Assembly (NCBI GenBank): GCA_021781255.1 | Contig: JAJXXG010000039.1 | Coordinates: 1-6,185 of the forward strand | Direction of reading: 5' to 3' | Length of the DNA: 6,185 nucleotides | Source of the DNA: Acidobacteriota bacterium | GTDB lineage: Bacteria; Acidobacteriota; Terriglobia; Terriglobales; Acidobacteriaceae | Part shown: positions 5,776 to 6,185 of the stretch, piece by piece | Layout: each line of letters opens with the position of its first letter | How positions within the stretch are numbered: the stretch's first letter is position 1 | Notes under the pieces: generated by a model | Told to the model about the DNA's origin: nothing | Databases searched by the model: none | The model's input: only the letters and a program-made list of their open reading frames with translations | Program-made: the position numbers and the translations under genes

Positions 5776-6185
5776 TCACCCCATCGCCGCCAGCACGGCG
5801 TCGGCGAACTGGCTGGTGCCTGCGTGGCCGCCCACATCGCGCGTCAGCGTCTTGCGCTCGGCGTAGACCGTCTCCACTGCCTTCTGCACCTTGTTTGCCG
5901 CGGCCTCCTCATTCATGTGATGCAGCATCAGAACCGCCGACTGCAACAGTGCCGTCGGGTTCGCGATGTCCTGTCCTGCAATATCCGGAGCCGAGCCATG
6001 CACCGCCTCAAAGATGGCGCAGTCATGGCCGAGATTGGCTCCGGGAACGAGTCCCAGCCCGCCGACCAGTCCCGCGCACAGGTCGCTCACAATGTCGCCA
6101 TAGAGGTTTTCGAGCAGCAGCGTGTCGTACTGGAAGGGATTCATCACCAGCTGCATGCAGGTGTTGTCGATGATGTGCTCGCCAT
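5776..6185 (-). CDS. NAD-dependent isocitrate/isopropylmalate dehydrogenase family, C-terminal part
   Basis: The last 135 residues are visible; the gene runs off the right edge. The family oxidatively decarboxylates isocitrate (TCA cycle) or 3-isopropylmalate (leucine synthesis). Visible motifs, numbered within the fragment: IIDNTCMQLV (4-13), NLYGDIVSDLCAGLVGGLG (26-44) with the metal-binding Asp30 and Asp34, and FEAVHGSAPDIAG (58-70). Asp67-Ile68 in the last motif is the NAD-type signature, where NADP enzymes have Lys-Tyr. MQLV and NLYGDI resemble NAD-isocitrate dehydrogenase (Idh3-like) more than LeuB, so isocitrate is the likelier substrate. LeuB cannot be excluded without the N-terminal substrate loop. 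It ends 35 bp before the YCII gene on the same strand. Confidence 0.9.
   Translation of the reverse strand, partial: GEHIIDNTCMQLVMNPFQYDTLLLENLYGDIVSDLCAGLVGGLGLVPGANLGHDCAIFEAVHGSAPDIAGQDIANPTALLQSAVLMLHHMNEEAAANKVQKAVETVYAERKTLTRDVGGHAGTSQFADAVLAAMG

Noticed and set aside
5741..5779. N-terminal extension of the YCII protein to a GTG overlapping the dehydrogenase stop
   Set aside because: The extra 13 residues come from a simple repeat, and the ATG at 5740 has its own ribosome binding site and matches the family start.

Overview
The window looks like chromosomal DNA from an Acidobacteriota (Terriglobia-like) bacterium. This rests on the gene order, the high GC content of the minus-strand genes (about 65% in a hand-counted line), the archaeal/fungal-type aspartate-semialdehyde dehydrogenase and the short DapB. 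It is an inference from family knowledge, not a database match.

Region 1 (1-1473, plus strand): the tail of an open frame ending at 85, then a polytopic membrane protein of 463 residues at 82-1473. Its closest family, by memory, is large uncharacterised bacterial membrane proteins of glycosyltransferase-C-like architecture. It appears to lack the expected N-terminus and is clearly poorer in GC (about 40-50% in sampled lines) than the rest of the window.

Region 2 (1488-6185, minus strand): a co-directional series read from right to left. It contains the C-terminal part of an NAD-type isocitrate/isopropylmalate dehydrogenase (more like isocitrate dehydrogenase), a YCII-domain protein, asd, lysC, an exported DUF3237 protein and dapB. 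LysC and Asd catalyse the first two steps of the aspartate pathway, from aspartate to aspartate semialdehyde. DapB acts two steps later, on the lysine/diaminopimelate branch. Gaps are 18-19 bp around the DUF3237 gene, 104 bp between asd and lysC, about 95 bp between the YCII gene and asd, and 35 bp after the dehydrogenase. An operon is therefore likely, with possible internal control before asd. dapA, which supplies DapB with substrate, is not in the window. The operon ends 14 bp from the convergent membrane gene, across a sharp change in base composition.

No RNA gene, CRISPR array, insertion sequence, integrase or origin was seen. No gene-free stretch exceeds about 105 bases. Nothing here amounts to a new system. 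The points worth a second look are the N-terminus of the membrane gene, the 40-nt inverted repeat before asd, the short repeat that carries the ribosome binding site of the YCII gene, and the exported DUF3237 protein inside an amino-acid operon.
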